Below are positions 7,779-17,046 of a stretch of DNA of 64,000 nt, in pieces; positions within the stretch are counted from its first letter, which is position 1; each line of letters opens with the position of its first letter. Both the position numbers and the translations under genes were made by a program. The notes beneath the pieces are model-generated. The model did not search any database. It saw only the letters and a list, made by a program, of their open reading frames with translations, and was not told the origin of the DNA. The stretch spans positions 77,650 through 141,649 of the forward strand of contig CAYGSD010000009.1 of assembly GCA_964352625.1 (NCBI GenBank). Direction: 5' to 3'. This DNA comes from JAAEPI01 sp964352625. Its GTDB lineage: Bacteria > Bacteroidota > Bacteroidia > Cytophagales > Cyclobacteriaceae.

Positions 7779-10462
7779 AACTCCAACTCTACTGAGAAAC
7801 TAAGAGTTCGCCCCATCAGGGTAATATCGGTATAGTTTGCGGTGAGAACAGGCTTAGGAGGTGGCTCGCCTGGCCTTGGCCGTATCGGTGTTACACTGTA
7901 CTTGATTTTATTATCCACAACATTCGAACGATCAAATGCATTGAATAAATTGACTGAAAGCGTCATATCAAGTTGTCCGATTTTTCTGACATAAGAAGCT
8001 CCCAAATCCATTCGAGCATATGCATCTAATCGATAATCATTCTTTTTATCCGTGCTTATTAGAGAAATATCATTGGGTGAAGGTGTTGGACCGTCATTTT
8101 GATCAGGGCCTTGTAGTCCCACCGGAATGGTAAAGCGACTGTACGGCCGACCCGACCCATAGTATAGGGTACTGAAGATATTGAACGGTTTCAGCTTCAC
8201 GCTCCCAAACAAGGTGGCCTGATGTCGTTGGTCAACGTCTGCGTAGTACCATTTTCCATTATTTATGTCCTCGAACCTATATCGGGTACTGCTTAGGGTG
8301 TACGATCCACTCCCCAGAAAGCGATTCGTTTCCACCCGAATGGCCGCCTCCATTCCTTTCGACTTTCCCTCGCCCTCAAAAAACAACTCCTCGTAGTTCA
8401 CATATTCGGTGACCAACCCGCCATGAGTAAATGAGTAATCGAGCAACCCCTGATAGCTGCGTTGGTAATAGTTCCATTCTATGGTAGTACTCCCACGCGA
8501 TCTTACGAACCCTGCGTAGGCATGAAGCGCCCTTTGATCGGGGATCTCAGAGTCGGCTACTACCCAAAGGTCCCTAGCCCCTTGCAGTGCATTATCAGTC
8601 CTGATCTGGTTCACGAATTGCCTGTAAACCCCGCCACCTGTTCGAAACATCACAGATTCCGTCAAATCATATTCTAGCGACATCCTGGGCTCTGCATAGA
8701 AGCGATTGGTGGTCGTCAGGTAATTATTCCTTAGACCCAACCCCAATCTGGATTTGGTAAAAAGCTGGAAGGTGGCGTTGGCGTATTGGGTGAATAAGCC
8801 GATCGTGTGCTGCCGCTTGTCAGTAATGCTCTCTCCATTGAATTCATTCGAAACGAATGCACTGTAGATCGTATTCTGAGACCCCAATTCCACTAAAACA
8901 TCACCCATGTTCCATTCATGTTCTACGTCTATACTCACATCCTCAATGCTATTTTCCTGCACATTGGACTGACTCCCCAGCGGATTGCTAAAGGCGGGCA
9001 CATTAGGAGGTGCTATGTGAAATTGCATGGAAGCTTCCTGATAGTCACTCTCGTATTTGGAATATGAAACATAAAACTCCGTAAAGTGCTCACTGTTCCA
9101 ATAGCGAGCCACCTTAGTAGACAGTCCGATATTTCCCCAATTCACCTGACCGGTATTTTCATGCAACACCAGACTATCACCTGGATAGCCCAATTGAAAG
9201 GATTGATTATATGTCAGTAAGTCTGAGCTATTGTAAACACTCAACTCTAGCTTGGTGCGGTCTGACAAATAAGAGGATAGTTTGAAATTGAGATCGTCAT
9301 AGTGAAAATCAGGTTCGTAGGAAGAAACCGGAACGACCGTTTCGTATTGGTCTGAGTCATCTAACTGCTCTTCGTATTCCCCAAATACCCGATCGAACAA
9401 CGAGGTTCTCACCAGGTCAGAATATGACCTCCTCGCTGACGCAAATAAGGAAGTGGATTCAGAAATAGGAATTTCCAGTGATGAATTGATACTCAACTCA
9501 CTTATTGATAGCTTACCTGATACATCATTTCTATTTCCATCTCTCCCTACAAACTCAAGAACCCCAGAAGCTCCACCTCCATACTTCGCACCGTATCCAG
9601 ATTTCATTAATCTCATGGATTTGACGGCATATGGATTTATGGCACTGAAATACCCAAAGAAATGGTCCAAATGATAAATAGTAAATCCATCGAATAACAC
9701 GACGTTCTGTGAGGCCGTACCCCCTTGGATTTCCACACCCGATGAAAGCTCATTCGTTGAAGTCACACCTGGAAGAAGGTGAGTCATTCTTAGAGGGTCT
9801 TTCTCCGCAGTAGTTGGCATTGACTTTACCAGTTCTGGATCGAAACTAACCCTACCCACCGCTTCTGAAGCCAGTGAGTTAGCTTGCCCATAGCTCACCT
9901 CCACTTCATCTAATAGCTGATTGTCTTGGACCAACTTTATCTCCATAAGATTGGCAGAAGACGATGCGGTCACAACTGTAGTTATAGGTCTGTACCCTAC
10001 AAATGACACATCAATGGAAGTTGAATCACTGAGCTGAGACAGCTTGAAATAACCATACTCATTGGCAATGGTTGACCTTCCTTGATCAGATGACACTAAC
10101 GCAAATGGAAGCGCCTCTCCAGTCTCAGGATCAATCACTTTTCCGGAAATGTCAAAACTTTTAGCCCCTGTCCGCTGAGCTCGCACAATTACTGTACTCT
10201 GATTTACGATTTCAAATTCTAAATTAGAACCTTTCAGAATCAGCTCAAGTGCTTGGGATATTGGCTCTTTCCTGATATCCGCAGTTACCAGCTTGCCGCT
10301 AACATATTGTTTGCCATATGCCACACGTATACCGTATTTTTCACTAAGAAGCAGGAACACTTCCTCAAGAGGCGAGTTATTAAAAGTCTCGTCAATAACG
10401 ATGCTCTGCTGAGCAAACAATCCAAAGTGCAGGAGAAAAAAAAAGGAGAATACCTTTCTCAT
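7775..10462 (-). CDS. TonB-dependent receptor with STN domain (FecA-type)
   Basis: An 895-residue outer-membrane receptor. Order: signal peptide (1-17, ending LFAQQ); STN signalling domain (~25-95); CarboxypepD regulatory-like beta-sandwich (~105-185, GKVIDPETGEALPFALVSS); plug (~205-310, with LLPGVTSTNELSSGVEIQGG and VVLFDGFTIYHLDHFFG); then a beta-barrel ending in an aromatic residue (FSVELEF). It lies 4 bp downstream of fecR-like and sigma genes on the same strand, so substrate binding should signal through FecR to the sigma factor. The substrate is unknown; nothing in the sequence names a siderophore or glycan. There are no SusD-like neighbours, so glycan uptake is less likely. Confidence 0.93.
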   Translation of the reverse strand: MRKVFSFFFLLHFGLFAQQSIVIDETFNNSPLEEVFLLLSEKYGIRVAYGKQYVSGKLVTADIRKEPISQALELILKGSNLEFEIVNQSTVIVRAQRTGAKSFDISGKVIDPETGEALPFALVSSDQGRSTIANEYGYFKLSQLSDSTSIDVSFVGYRPITTVVTASSSANLMEIKLVQDNQLLDEVEVSYGQANSLASEAVGRVSFDPELVKSMPTTAEKDPLRMTHLLPGVTSTNELSSGVEIQGGTASQNVVLFDGFTIYHLDHFFGYFSAINPYAVKSMRLMKSGYGAKYGGGASGVLEFVGRDGNRNDVSGKLSISELSINSSLEIPISESTSLFASARRSYSDLVRTSLFDRVFGEYEEQLDDSDQYETVVPVSSYEPDFHYDDLNFKLSSYLSDRTKLELSVYNSSDLLTYNQSFQLGYPGDSLVLHENTGQVNWGNIGLSTKVARYWNSEHFTEFYVSYSKYESDYQEASMQFHIAPPNVPAFSNPLGSQSNVQENSIEDVSIDVEHEWNMGDVLVELGSQNTIYSAFVSNEFNGESITDKRQHTIGLFTQYANATFQLFTKSRLGLGLRNNYLTTTNRFYAEPRMSLEYDLTESVMFRTGGGVYRQFVNQIRTDNALQGARDLWVVADSEIPDQRALHAYAGFVRSRGSTTIEWNYYQRSYQGLLDYSFTHGGLVTEYVNYEELFFEGEGKSKGMEAAIRVETNRFLGSGSYTLSSTRYRFEDINNGKWYYADVDQRHQATLFGSVKLKPFNIFSTLYYGSGRPYSRFTIPVGLQGPDQNDGPTPSPNDISLISTDKKNDYRLDAYARMDLGASYVRKIGQLDMTLSVNLFNAFDRSNVVDNKIKYSVTPIRPRPGEPPPKPVLTANYTDITLMGRTLSFSVELEF

Positions 10463-10466
10463 ATTG

Positions 10467-11276
10467 TCACTTTATGGTGACGACTTTGTCATTCAGTTCA
10501 TACTGAACATCCACAGGTTCGAACACCAATCTTAGCGCGATTTCCAAATCATCTGTTGGGAAATATCCGCTGTATTTCTGAGAATTGATTTTCTCTCCGT
10601 CAATTCGAACCCCGTACACTCGCTCCAATTCAATAAGGACACTGGAAATATCTTCATCTGAAAAATAAAGCTCTCCCTCTTTCCAGTCTGGAGTTTTTCT
10701 CTTCACGCTATAACGGGTCGGTTTCTTTCTTTTTGTGAAATCGACTCCTTCATCCTCTGCCAGTTCTATGGACTGGTCGCCAGAATCCACCTTCACTCTT
10801 CCCTCGAAGCATTCGACGGTGTACCCGTTTTCCCGAGAGTAAACATTGAATTTGGTGCCAAGAACGGAGGTGATTCCATTCTTAGAAACAACAGAAAATG
10901 TAGATCCTTTTTCCACCTCAAAATACGCTTCTCCATCCAGTTGTAGATTTCTATTCCAGCTCCATGTCAATTTATTAAAGGAAATTTCAGAATCATATCC
11001 CAAGTCCACTTGAGAGCCATCAGGCAATGAGACACTTGCTATTTCACCCGCCTGAGTAGTCATAGTAACCCCATTGGAGAAATGAACGCCCCAAGTGGCT
11101 AGGATCAAAAATGACACAGCAGCGGCCATCATGATCCATTTTCTCGAAGGTGATTTTGAAGGATTAACATTCTCCTCCCTTTTATCAAAAAAGGCTTGCA
11201 TCTTACCTTCATCGAAGGGACGATCGTAATTATATCCCTTGAGTTTATCTCCCACTTTTTTGCTCCACTCATCCAT
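10467..11276 (-). CDS. FecR-family anti-sigma factor
   Basis: The 269-residue product starts at ATG 11276, which has a GGGGGAG ribosome-binding site; an upstream in-frame TTG at 11291 is within the sigma gene and less likely. The N-terminus is cytoplasmic, with one membrane segment (about residues 46-66, IMMAAAVSFLILATWGVHF), followed by the periplasmic FecR domain (VSLPDGSQVDLGYDSEI, LDGEAYFEV, VLGTKFNVYS) and a C-terminal DUF4974-type domain. It transmits the receptor signal to the sigma factor across the membrane. It starts 2 bp after the sigma gene stop and ends 4 bp before the receptor gene, a standard fecI-fecR-fecA-like order. Confidence 0.94.
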   Translation of the reverse strand: MDEWSKKVGDKLKGYNYDRPFDEGKMQAFFDKREENVNPSKSPSRKWIMMAAAVSFLILATWGVHFSNGVTMTTQAGEIASVSLPDGSQVDLGYDSEISFNKLTWSWNRNLQLDGEAYFEVEKGSTFSVVSKNGITSVLGTKFNVYSRENGYTVECFEGRVKVDSGDQSIELAEDEGVDFTKRKKPTRYSVKRKTPDWKEGELYFSDEDISSVLIELERVYGVRIDGEKINSQKYSGYFPTDDLEIALRLVFEPVDVQYELNDKVVTIK

Positions 11277-11278
11277 CG

Positions 11279-11815
11279 CTAGCTCCCCCAATTTTTAAGT
11301 GAATCTTGAAGTTTTCGCTTTGCTTTCGCAAAGTTTGACTTGGACGTGCCTTCTGAAATACCGAGTTGGTCCGCAATTTCATGATGCTTGAATCCCTCCA
11401 CCGCATATAGTAGGAAAACCGAACGATAGCCAGGGCTCAGTTCCTTGACTTTCTCCATTAATTCTTCGGAGGTAATTTGATCCAATACTGAGATATCATC
11501 CGAAGTAACTGCCGGTGTAGAATCAATGTCTTCATTCAGATAATGCTTACGCTGAGATCGGATGTGATCGATGGCAGAGTTGATCATGATTCGTCTGATC
11601 CAAGGTGTGAAGGATCGGCTTTTGTCGAAACTCGAAATCTTATCAAAAACCTTCATAAAACCATCGTTCACCATTTCCTCGGCTTCAAAATCTGTGTTGC
11701 AGTAGGGTACGCAGATGGTCATGGCGTAATTGAAATAACTACGGTACAAAGTTTCCTGTGCGTGTCGCTCCCCTGCAATGCATGCGGAGATGATATCATC
11801 AATGTTCTTGAGCAA
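11279..11815 (-). CDS. ECF RNA polymerase sigma factor (FecI-like, Bacteroidota type)
   Basis: A 178-residue sigma-70 family ECF factor starting at a TTG (11815). Region 2 is visible around residues 25-95 (FNYAMTICVPYCNTDFEAEEM, then WIRRIMINSAIDHIR), and region 4 in the last 60 residues (LSPGYRSVFLLYAVEGFKHHEIADQLGISEGTSKS). It directs transcription of the downstream receptor operon when released by FecR. Together with the FecR and STN receptor genes it forms a three-gene cell-surface signalling unit. The first codon has no clear Shine-Dalgarno, which is common in this phylum. Confidence 0.93.
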   Translation of the reverse strand: MLKNIDDIISACIAGERHAQETLYRSYFNYAMTICVPYCNTDFEAEEMVNDGFMKVFDKISSFDKSRSFTPWIRRIMINSAIDHIRSQRKHYLNEDIDSTPAVTSDDISVLDQITSEELMEKVKELSPGYRSVFLLYAVEGFKHHEIADQLGISEGTSKSNFAKAKRKLQDSLKNWGS

Positions 11816-11882
11816 GGTCTAAGGCTGCTGGTAAGCAGCGCAAAGAAAGGATATGTTGGATCGGTTTTCAACTTTTTAATTT

Positions 11883-13100
11883 TTAATTGAATGGATCAGA
11901 CCATTTTGGATCGGTGTAGACATTGGAGCCGGAGAGCGTTTTCACAAACGCCACTATGGCTGAAACCTCATCCTGATCAAGATCGAGACTTTGACCTTCG
12001 TTCCTATTTCTCATATCCAACAATCGAATGTCGAGATTGTTGTTATTTGGATCCACCTCGATTTGATTATAGTGGGCAATGACCTCCTCCATTGTTTCAA
12101 AACTCCCATCGTGCATAAGCGGCCCATTCAAATCGCCACTAGCATTGAAAATGTCACGAAGGGTGGGTGCGCGTGTAACTTCAATATCCAACCCGTTGGT
12201 GTCACTGGCATCTGTTATGACCCCATTATTATCGCTATTGTCATCGATAGAAAACTCATCCCCTTGATGGCATCTGTCGCAACCTGCCCGGCCCATAAAC
12301 AAAGCCTTGCCGAGGTTCTCCAAAGTGGAGAAATTTGGAAAATCATTTCTACGATCATTTACCCGAGATCTGCCCGCATCATATTTTGAGTCAAACGACT
12401 GAATACTTCTCACGAACTGAGCCAAGGCCAACTGCATCCGATTCTCGGTGATTTCACTGTCGCCAAAGGCGTATTCAAAGAGCTCAACCATGTAGTCAGT
12501 TTGTTCCAATTTCTGAATCAGGTCGTTAATATCGGGTGCGCCATTCTGACCACTAAAACCCATTTCATTGTGATCTTGAATCGGCATAGTCGTTTGCTCC
12601 TCAAGGGTAGAAGCCCTTTCATCCCAGAAAAACCTCTCCTCATCAGAAAACCTCGCATTGATCAAGCGCATGGAGTGACGTCCTGTGACTCCATTCACTC
12701 CCTGACTCAATTGATTTAAATCTCCAAATGCCGCAGATTGCTGATGGCAAGAGGCGCAAGAAACGGTGTTATTTGAAGACAAATTTTTGTCATAAAACAT
12801 GACCCTCCCTAGAGTTGCTACTTTGTTTTCAATTTGATTTCCACTTGTGTTGTCTTCATTGATATAATTAGGAATCGCTTGGGATGCGTAGTTATGTGGA
12901 GAGGTCAAAGAGAGGTTACTACCAAAGACCCCCTCAATAATTTCCACGTCAACAATGTCCGGAATTTCTTCGACCAACTCAGGATCTGAGCCAGTTCCGC
13001 AGGCCGTCAACAACGCGGCAAGGCTTATAGTAAATAGAACCTGAAAACCCTGAAGCGAAGGTGCTTTTCGCCATTTGGTCAATTTATTAAGTGTTGTCAT
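11883..13100 (-). CDS. Di-haem cytochrome c peroxidase / MauG-family lipoprotein
   Basis: A 405-residue protein from ATG 13100. The signal peptide ends in a lipobox (LTAC at about residue 34), so it is membrane-anchored outside the inner membrane. Two haem-c sites are visible: CASCH (C115, C118, H119) and CDRCH (C274, C277, H278). The FDSKYDAG and MHDGSFETMEEVIAHYN segments are typical of the bacterial CcpA/MauG family, which reduces hydrogen peroxide or oxidises other partners. The last ~40 residues carry the usual VSAIVAFVKTLSG end. It is divergent from the sodium symporter gene. The exact partner is not known. Confidence 0.9.
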   Translation of the reverse strand: MTTLNKLTKWRKAPSLQGFQVLFTISLAALLTACGTGSDPELVEEIPDIVDVEIIEGVFGSNLSLTSPHNYASQAIPNYINEDNTSGNQIENKVATLGRVMFYDKNLSSNNTVSCASCHQQSAAFGDLNQLSQGVNGVTGRHSMRLINARFSDEERFFWDERASTLEEQTTMPIQDHNEMGFSGQNGAPDINDLIQKLEQTDYMVELFEYAFGDSEITENRMQLALAQFVRSIQSFDSKYDAGRSRVNDRRNDFPNFSTLENLGKALFMGRAGCDRCHQGDEFSIDDNSDNNGVITDASDTNGLDIEVTRAPTLRDIFNASGDLNGPLMHDGSFETMEEVIAHYNQIEVDPNNNNLDIRLLDMRNRNEGQSLDLDQDEVSAIVAFVKTLSGSNVYTDPKWSDPFN

Positions 13101-13161
13101 TCGCTTACCCTTTAGTGAATCAAATCCCATACGGAGCACTGGGCAAGAATGGTTGCCTGTC

Positions 13162-13181
13162 CAATATTTGAATTAATATTG
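13162..13181. promoter_or_regulatory. Inverted repeat in divergent promoter region
   Basis: CAATATT (13162-13168) and AATATTG (13175-13181) are perfect arms with a 6-bp spacer, 20 bp before the symporter ATG and 60 bp before the peroxidase ATG. It could be an operator shared by the two divergent genes; AT-rich palindromes also arise by chance. Confidence 0.3.
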
Positions 13182-13200
13182 AAGCTCAAACATTGACTCA

Positions 13201-14697
13201 ATGACCTACCTAATTGTTACCCTCGGTTACATTCTCGTCCTTACCACCATCATTATTTACAAGAGTCGGTCTGTAAAAAATGAAGATGATTTTGTGGTGG
13301 CAGGAAGAAACGTCCCTGTTTACCTTTTGGTCGGAACATTAGTGACTACCTGGATTGGGTCTGGTAGTTTGTTCGGCACAGCTGGGCTTACCTTTCAAGT
13401 AGGGTTTTCTGAACTCTGGTTTTCGGCTGGCGCATGGATAGGTATTTTGGCCGTTTATTTCATTGCTGCTAGGGTACGCAAGATTTCACAATATACCCTG
13501 ACCGATATTCTGGAAAAAAGATATGCTCCACTGGCCAGACTACTCGGCACCATCACCATCATAGTTGCTTACTTGATCATAGCGGGGTATCAATTCAAAG
13601 GAGGCGGAAGATTTCTCGCCATTCTTACGGAAGGCGCCATCTCAGTAGAGCAGGGCACCTTAATTACGTTCCTTATCATCATTGCCTTCACAGCACTGGC
13701 TGGTATGGTCTCCATAGTTTCGATCGATATTTTCAACGGCATCATTATGATACTGGCCATATGTCTTGCCGTCCCGTTTGCCATTTCATCTTTTGGCGGC
13801 TGGGGGAATGTGGTGTCCACTATTCAAGAAGTGAGCCCGGATCACCTAAGCATAGTCGGTGGGCACGAACCTTCATGGTACTTGGCTATTATGCTTCCCA
13901 CGCTTATTCTTCTCTTGAGTGAAAGCAGTGTCTACCAAAAGTTTTCTTCAGCGAAAGATTCTAAGTCAGCCAAAAAAGCGGTGATGGGTATGTTCATCGG
14001 TGTGGTATTTATTGAAGTTTTGATGTGTGTTTTGGCTATTGTAGGATTTGCCATCTATGCGCACGATCCAAGATTTTTTATGCCGGATGGTTCGGTGAAC
14101 GGACCTATGTCTGAAGAGATTATTCTAAGAATAGGATTCGAACAATTACCGGCATTTATTGGATCATTACTCTTTGCGGGTGGTGCCGCTATCATTTTGT
14201 CTACAGGAAATACGTTTCTAATGGTCACTTCCACCAATTTTTCCAGAGACATCATTGAAAAGTATTTCTATAAAACCGATTCAGAAAAGAAAAAATTGAT
14301 CATCCAGCGAGTGTCGATTTGTGTGCTTGGATTGATCGCGTTTCTGATCATGACCCAATTCACTGAAATTCTTGAAATGGCCTTCATCTCTTACACCATG
14401 ATCGGTGCGGCCCTTGCCCCTGCTTTATTGGCCACCTTCTTCTGGAGGCGTGTGACCAAACAAGGAGGAATTGCTTCGATATTGGCTGGGATGCTTTCTG
14501 TCGTTCTGATCGAAGTACTGAATAGAGCTGTATTTACGAATTCCACTGCTGATTTTGGCATCATGTCCTTTCCCTTCGATTCCCAATTCATAGCCATTCC
14601 CGCTTTGATCGCCAGTATTTCGGCATTGGTGATTGTAAGTCTCATGACCAAGCCAACTCCAAAAGAAATCGTTGATCCATTCTTTGAGAAAGAGTAG
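13201..14697 (+). CDS. Sodium:solute symporter (SSS family)
   Basis: A 498-residue transporter with about 13 membrane segments. The family pattern is clear: an N-terminal helix, then DDFVVAGRNVPVYLLVGTLV, WIGSGSLFGTAGLTFQVG, and a Na-site region (AAIILSTGNTFLMVTSTNFSRDII). These proteins import a solute with sodium; substrates in the family include acetate, pyruvate, proline and sugars, and none can be chosen here. pckA follows 73 bp later on the same strand but has its own promoter. The pairing with a gluconeogenic enzyme hints at a carboxylate substrate, which is inference only. Confidence 0.9.
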   Translation: MTYLIVTLGYILVLTTIIIYKSRSVKNEDDFVVAGRNVPVYLLVGTLVTTWIGSGSLFGTAGLTFQVGFSELWFSAGAWIGILAVYFIAARVRKISQYTLTDILEKRYAPLARLLGTITIIVAYLIIAGYQFKGGGRFLAILTEGAISVEQGTLITFLIIIAFTALAGMVSIVSIDIFNGIIMILAICLAVPFAISSFGGWGNVVSTIQEVSPDHLSIVGGHEPSWYLAIMLPTLILLLSESSVYQKFSSAKDSKSAKKAVMGMFIGVVFIEVLMCVLAIVGFAIYAHDPRFFMPDGSVNGPMSEEIILRIGFEQLPAFIGSLLFAGGAAIILSTGNTFLMVTSTNFSRDIIEKYFYKTDSEKKKLIIQRVSICVLGLIAFLIMTQFTEILEMAFISYTMIGAALAPALLATFFWRRVTKQGGIASILAGMLSVVLIEVLNRAVFTNSTADFGIMSFPFDSQFIAIPALIASISALVIVSLMTKPTPKEIVDPFFEKE

Positions 14698-14712
14698 GTT
14701 CTATTAGTTTTG
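14683..14712 (+). promoter_or_regulatory. Bacteroidota-type promoter of pckA
   Basis: TTTG (14683-14686) and TAGTTTTG (14705-14712) match the phylum's primary sigma consensus TTTG-N19-TAnnTTTG, with an 18-bp spacer. Transcription should begin near 14718, about 50 bp before the pckA ATG. The -33 element lies in the last codons of the symporter gene. Confidence 0.65.
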
Positions 14713-14714
14713 CG

Positions 14715-14724
14715 CAAACGTTTG
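14715..14724. promoter_or_regulatory. Palindromic operator candidate at the pckA start site
   Basis: CAAACGTTTG is a perfect 10-bp palindrome lying exactly where transcription from the TAGTTTTG promoter would begin. A related half site (ACACGTTTAA) follows 5 bp later. Palindromes centred on CG of this type are typical of LacI-family operators. Repression of gluconeogenesis is inferred. Confidence 0.45.
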
Positions 14725-14770
14725 AAAACACGTTTAAAAGCCCTTTTTAGAATCTTCCTAAAGTAGAAAA

Positions 14771-16387
14771 ATGCAAGAAATTGGATTGAAGTCCAAAACG
14801 TTTGATTTATCAAACCTTGGTTTAAAAGTGAAATCAGCAAAGTGGAATCTCTCGCCAGCCGAGCTCATTGAAGAAACCGTCAAAAACGGTGAAGGCGTTC
14901 TAACAGACACTGGCGCTCTCATGTGCGACACTGGTCAGTTCACCGGTCGTTCGCCGAAGGATCGATTTATTGTGGAGGATGAGAAAACCAAGGATTCCGT
15001 CTGGTGGGGTAACATCAACATTGCCTTTGCTCCAGAAAAATTCGATCAATTGCTAGAGAAGATGACGAAGTTTCTCGAAGACAAAGACGTATACATTCGG
15101 GATGCATATGCCGGGGCAGATAAAACGCATCGTCTGAGAGTTCGGGTTATAAATACAATGGCATGGCACAACCTTTTTGCCTACAACATGTTCCTACGAC
15201 CTGAGCGATACAAACTGGAGAGTTTCGATCCCAACTTCACCATCCTTTGCGTACCCGAGTTTAAAGCCGATCCAGCTCTTGATGGAACCAGACAGGAGAA
15301 TTTCGCAATCATCAATTTCACAAAAAGGATGATTTTGATTGGCGGCACAGCGTACTCGGGCGAAATGAAAAAGGGGATTTTCTCTGTACTCAACTACCTC
15401 CTTCCACATGAAGAAGGTGTTCTCAGCATGCACTGCTCGGCCAATATGGGGATTGGAACCCAAGATACTGCCATCTTCTTTGGCTTATCCGGAACAGGGA
15501 AGACAACTCTATCTGCAGACCCAAACAGGCTTCTTATCGGGGACGATGAGCATGGCTGGACGGCAGACAATGTTTTCAATTTTGAAGGGGGCTGCTATGC
15601 CAAGGTGATCGATTTGTCCCCGCAGAAGGAACCAGACATTTATGAAGCGATTCGATACGGAGCGATTCTCGAGAACACTCGTTTCAAAGATGATTCAAGA
15701 ACTCCAGATTATGAGAATTGTGAGGTAACTGAAAACACGAGAGCCTCCTACCCTCTTTACCATATCAGGAATGCCGTGGAACCATCGATCGGCGGCATCC
15801 CGAAAAACATTTTCTTCCTTACCTGCGATGCATTTGGTGTGATCCCTCCGATCCAGAAACTATCCAAGGGACAAGCCATGTATCATTTCATTTCTGGATA
15901 TACTTCAAAGGTGGCCGGAACGGAAGCAGGAGTCACCGAGCCAGAACCCGTTTTTTCAGCCTGCTTTGGTGCGCCATTTCTTCCTCTTCATCCTACAAAA
16001 TATGCCGAAATGCTCGGCAAGAAAATGGATGATCACGAGGTGAATGTATGGCTGGTGAATACCGGCTGGACAGGTGGGCCTTATGGTGTGGGTGAAAGGA
16101 TAAAATTGAAATACACAAGAGCTATGATTACAGCTGCCTTGTCGGGATCGTTGGGGAATTCGGGCTACAGACAGCATTCCATATTCGGCTCTTTAATTCC
16201 AATGACATGCCCTGACGTGCCCAATGAAATTCTAAGTCCAAGGGAAACATGGAGAGATGATGTTGGCTTCTACAAAATGGCCAATAGTCTGTGCGTAAAA
16301 TTTCAGGACAACTTTAAGAAGTTTGAGGAATTCGCAAATGATGAAATAATGGAGGGCGCTCCTAAAGAGAATAGAAAGTACGTTTAG
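14771..16387 (+). CDS. pckA: Phosphoenolpyruvate carboxykinase (ATP)
   Basis: Converts oxaloacetate plus ATP to phosphoenolpyruvate, CO2 and ADP, the entry step of gluconeogenesis, in the cytosol. 538 residues, normal for the ATP-dependent family. Visible motifs are FTGRSPKDRFIV near residues 57-68, MHCSANMG, the P-loop GLSGTGKTT at 238-246, the LIGDDEHGW metal site that follows, and NTGWTGGPYGVGERI in the C-terminal part. All key segments are intact. It has its own promoter and a candidate operator upstream and an intrinsic terminator downstream. Confidence 0.97.
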   Translation: MQEIGLKSKTFDLSNLGLKVKSAKWNLSPAELIEETVKNGEGVLTDTGALMCDTGQFTGRSPKDRFIVEDEKTKDSVWWGNINIAFAPEKFDQLLEKMTKFLEDKDVYIRDAYAGADKTHRLRVRVINTMAWHNLFAYNMFLRPERYKLESFDPNFTILCVPEFKADPALDGTRQENFAIINFTKRMILIGGTAYSGEMKKGIFSVLNYLLPHEEGVLSMHCSANMGIGTQDTAIFFGLSGTGKTTLSADPNRLLIGDDEHGWTADNVFNFEGGCYAKVIDLSPQKEPDIYEAIRYGAILENTRFKDDSRTPDYENCEVTENTRASYPLYHIRNAVEPSIGGIPKNIFFLTCDAFGVIPPIQKLSKGQAMYHFISGYTSKVAGTEAGVTEPEPVFSACFGAPFLPLHPTKYAEMLGKKMDDHEVNVWLVNTGWTGGPYGVGERIKLKYTRAMITAALSGSLGNSGYRQHSIFGSLIPMTCPDVPNEILSPRETWRDDVGFYKMANSLCVKFQDNFKKFEEFANDEIMEGAPKENRKYV

Positions 16388-16406
16388 TTTAAATGATTGA
16401 ATAGTT

Positions 16407-16437
16407 AAAAGCTCGGCCAAATTGGTCGAGCTTTTTT
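16407..16437 (+). terminator. Intrinsic terminator after pckA
   Basis: Stem GCTCGGCC (16411-16418) pairs with GGTCGAGC (16424-16431), one G-T pair, loop of 5, followed by six T. An A run precedes it. Confidence 0.85.
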
Positions 16438-16509
16438 ATTTCATTTATTTTCAATTTGTCTTACAACCATTCTTGACGATTGACATCTTTTAACTGAAAC
16501 TTAACCTGT

Positions 16510-17046
16510 GTGACAGAATCGCAACTTGTATGGATTCGTGAAGCCCGCAAGGGTAACGAGCTAGCTGCCTACAATCTGTACGAAAGCTATTCCAAAGCTA
16601 TGTACAATACACTGGTGCGGATGGTAAGTGACGCTGAGATCGCCAAGGATTTACTTCAGGAAGCTTTCATTAAAGCTTTTAAAAACCTGAAGATGCTGAC
16701 CAACGATCAGGCTTTTGCCGGATGGCTCAAAAGGATTGTGGTGAACACAGGACTGGAACATATACGAAGGAGGAAGTTGGAATTTGATGAGATCAAGGAA
16801 GAGCACGATGGGCTGGAAATAGAAGTGGAAGATGAAATGATTGATCCGATACTAATCCATACGGCGATCAAACAATTACCAGATGGATGTAGGACAATAC
16901 TCTCTCTTCACATTTTTGAGGGATTTAAACACAGCGAAATCGCAAAAGAATTGGGCATTTCTGAATCCACCTCGAAGACACAGTTTCGGCACGCAAAAAA
17001 ACTGCTGAAGGTAAAACTTGAGAAAGCATATGAAAACAGATATTGA
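16510..17046 (+). CDS. ECF RNA polymerase sigma factor
   Basis: A 178-residue ECF sigma factor starting at GTG 16510. Region 2 includes YNLYESYSKAMYNTLVRMV and WLKRIVVNTGLEHIRRRK; region 4 includes LPDGCRTILSLHIFEGFKHSEI and LGISESTSKTQF. It heads an overlapping three-gene operon with a membrane-anchored partner and a predicted envelope beta-helix protein, so it probably controls an envelope-linked response. It differs from the FecI-like sigma at 11279 in having no FecR or TonB receptor next to it. Confidence 0.93.
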   Translation: MTESQLVWIREARKGNELAAYNLYESYSKAMYNTLVRMVSDAEIAKDLLQEAFIKAFKNLKMLTNDQAFAGWLKRIVVNTGLEHIRRRKLEFDEIKEEHDGLEIEVEDEMIDPILIHTAIKQLPDGCRTILSLHIFEGFKHSEIAKELGISESTSKTQFRHAKKLLKVKLEKAYENRY

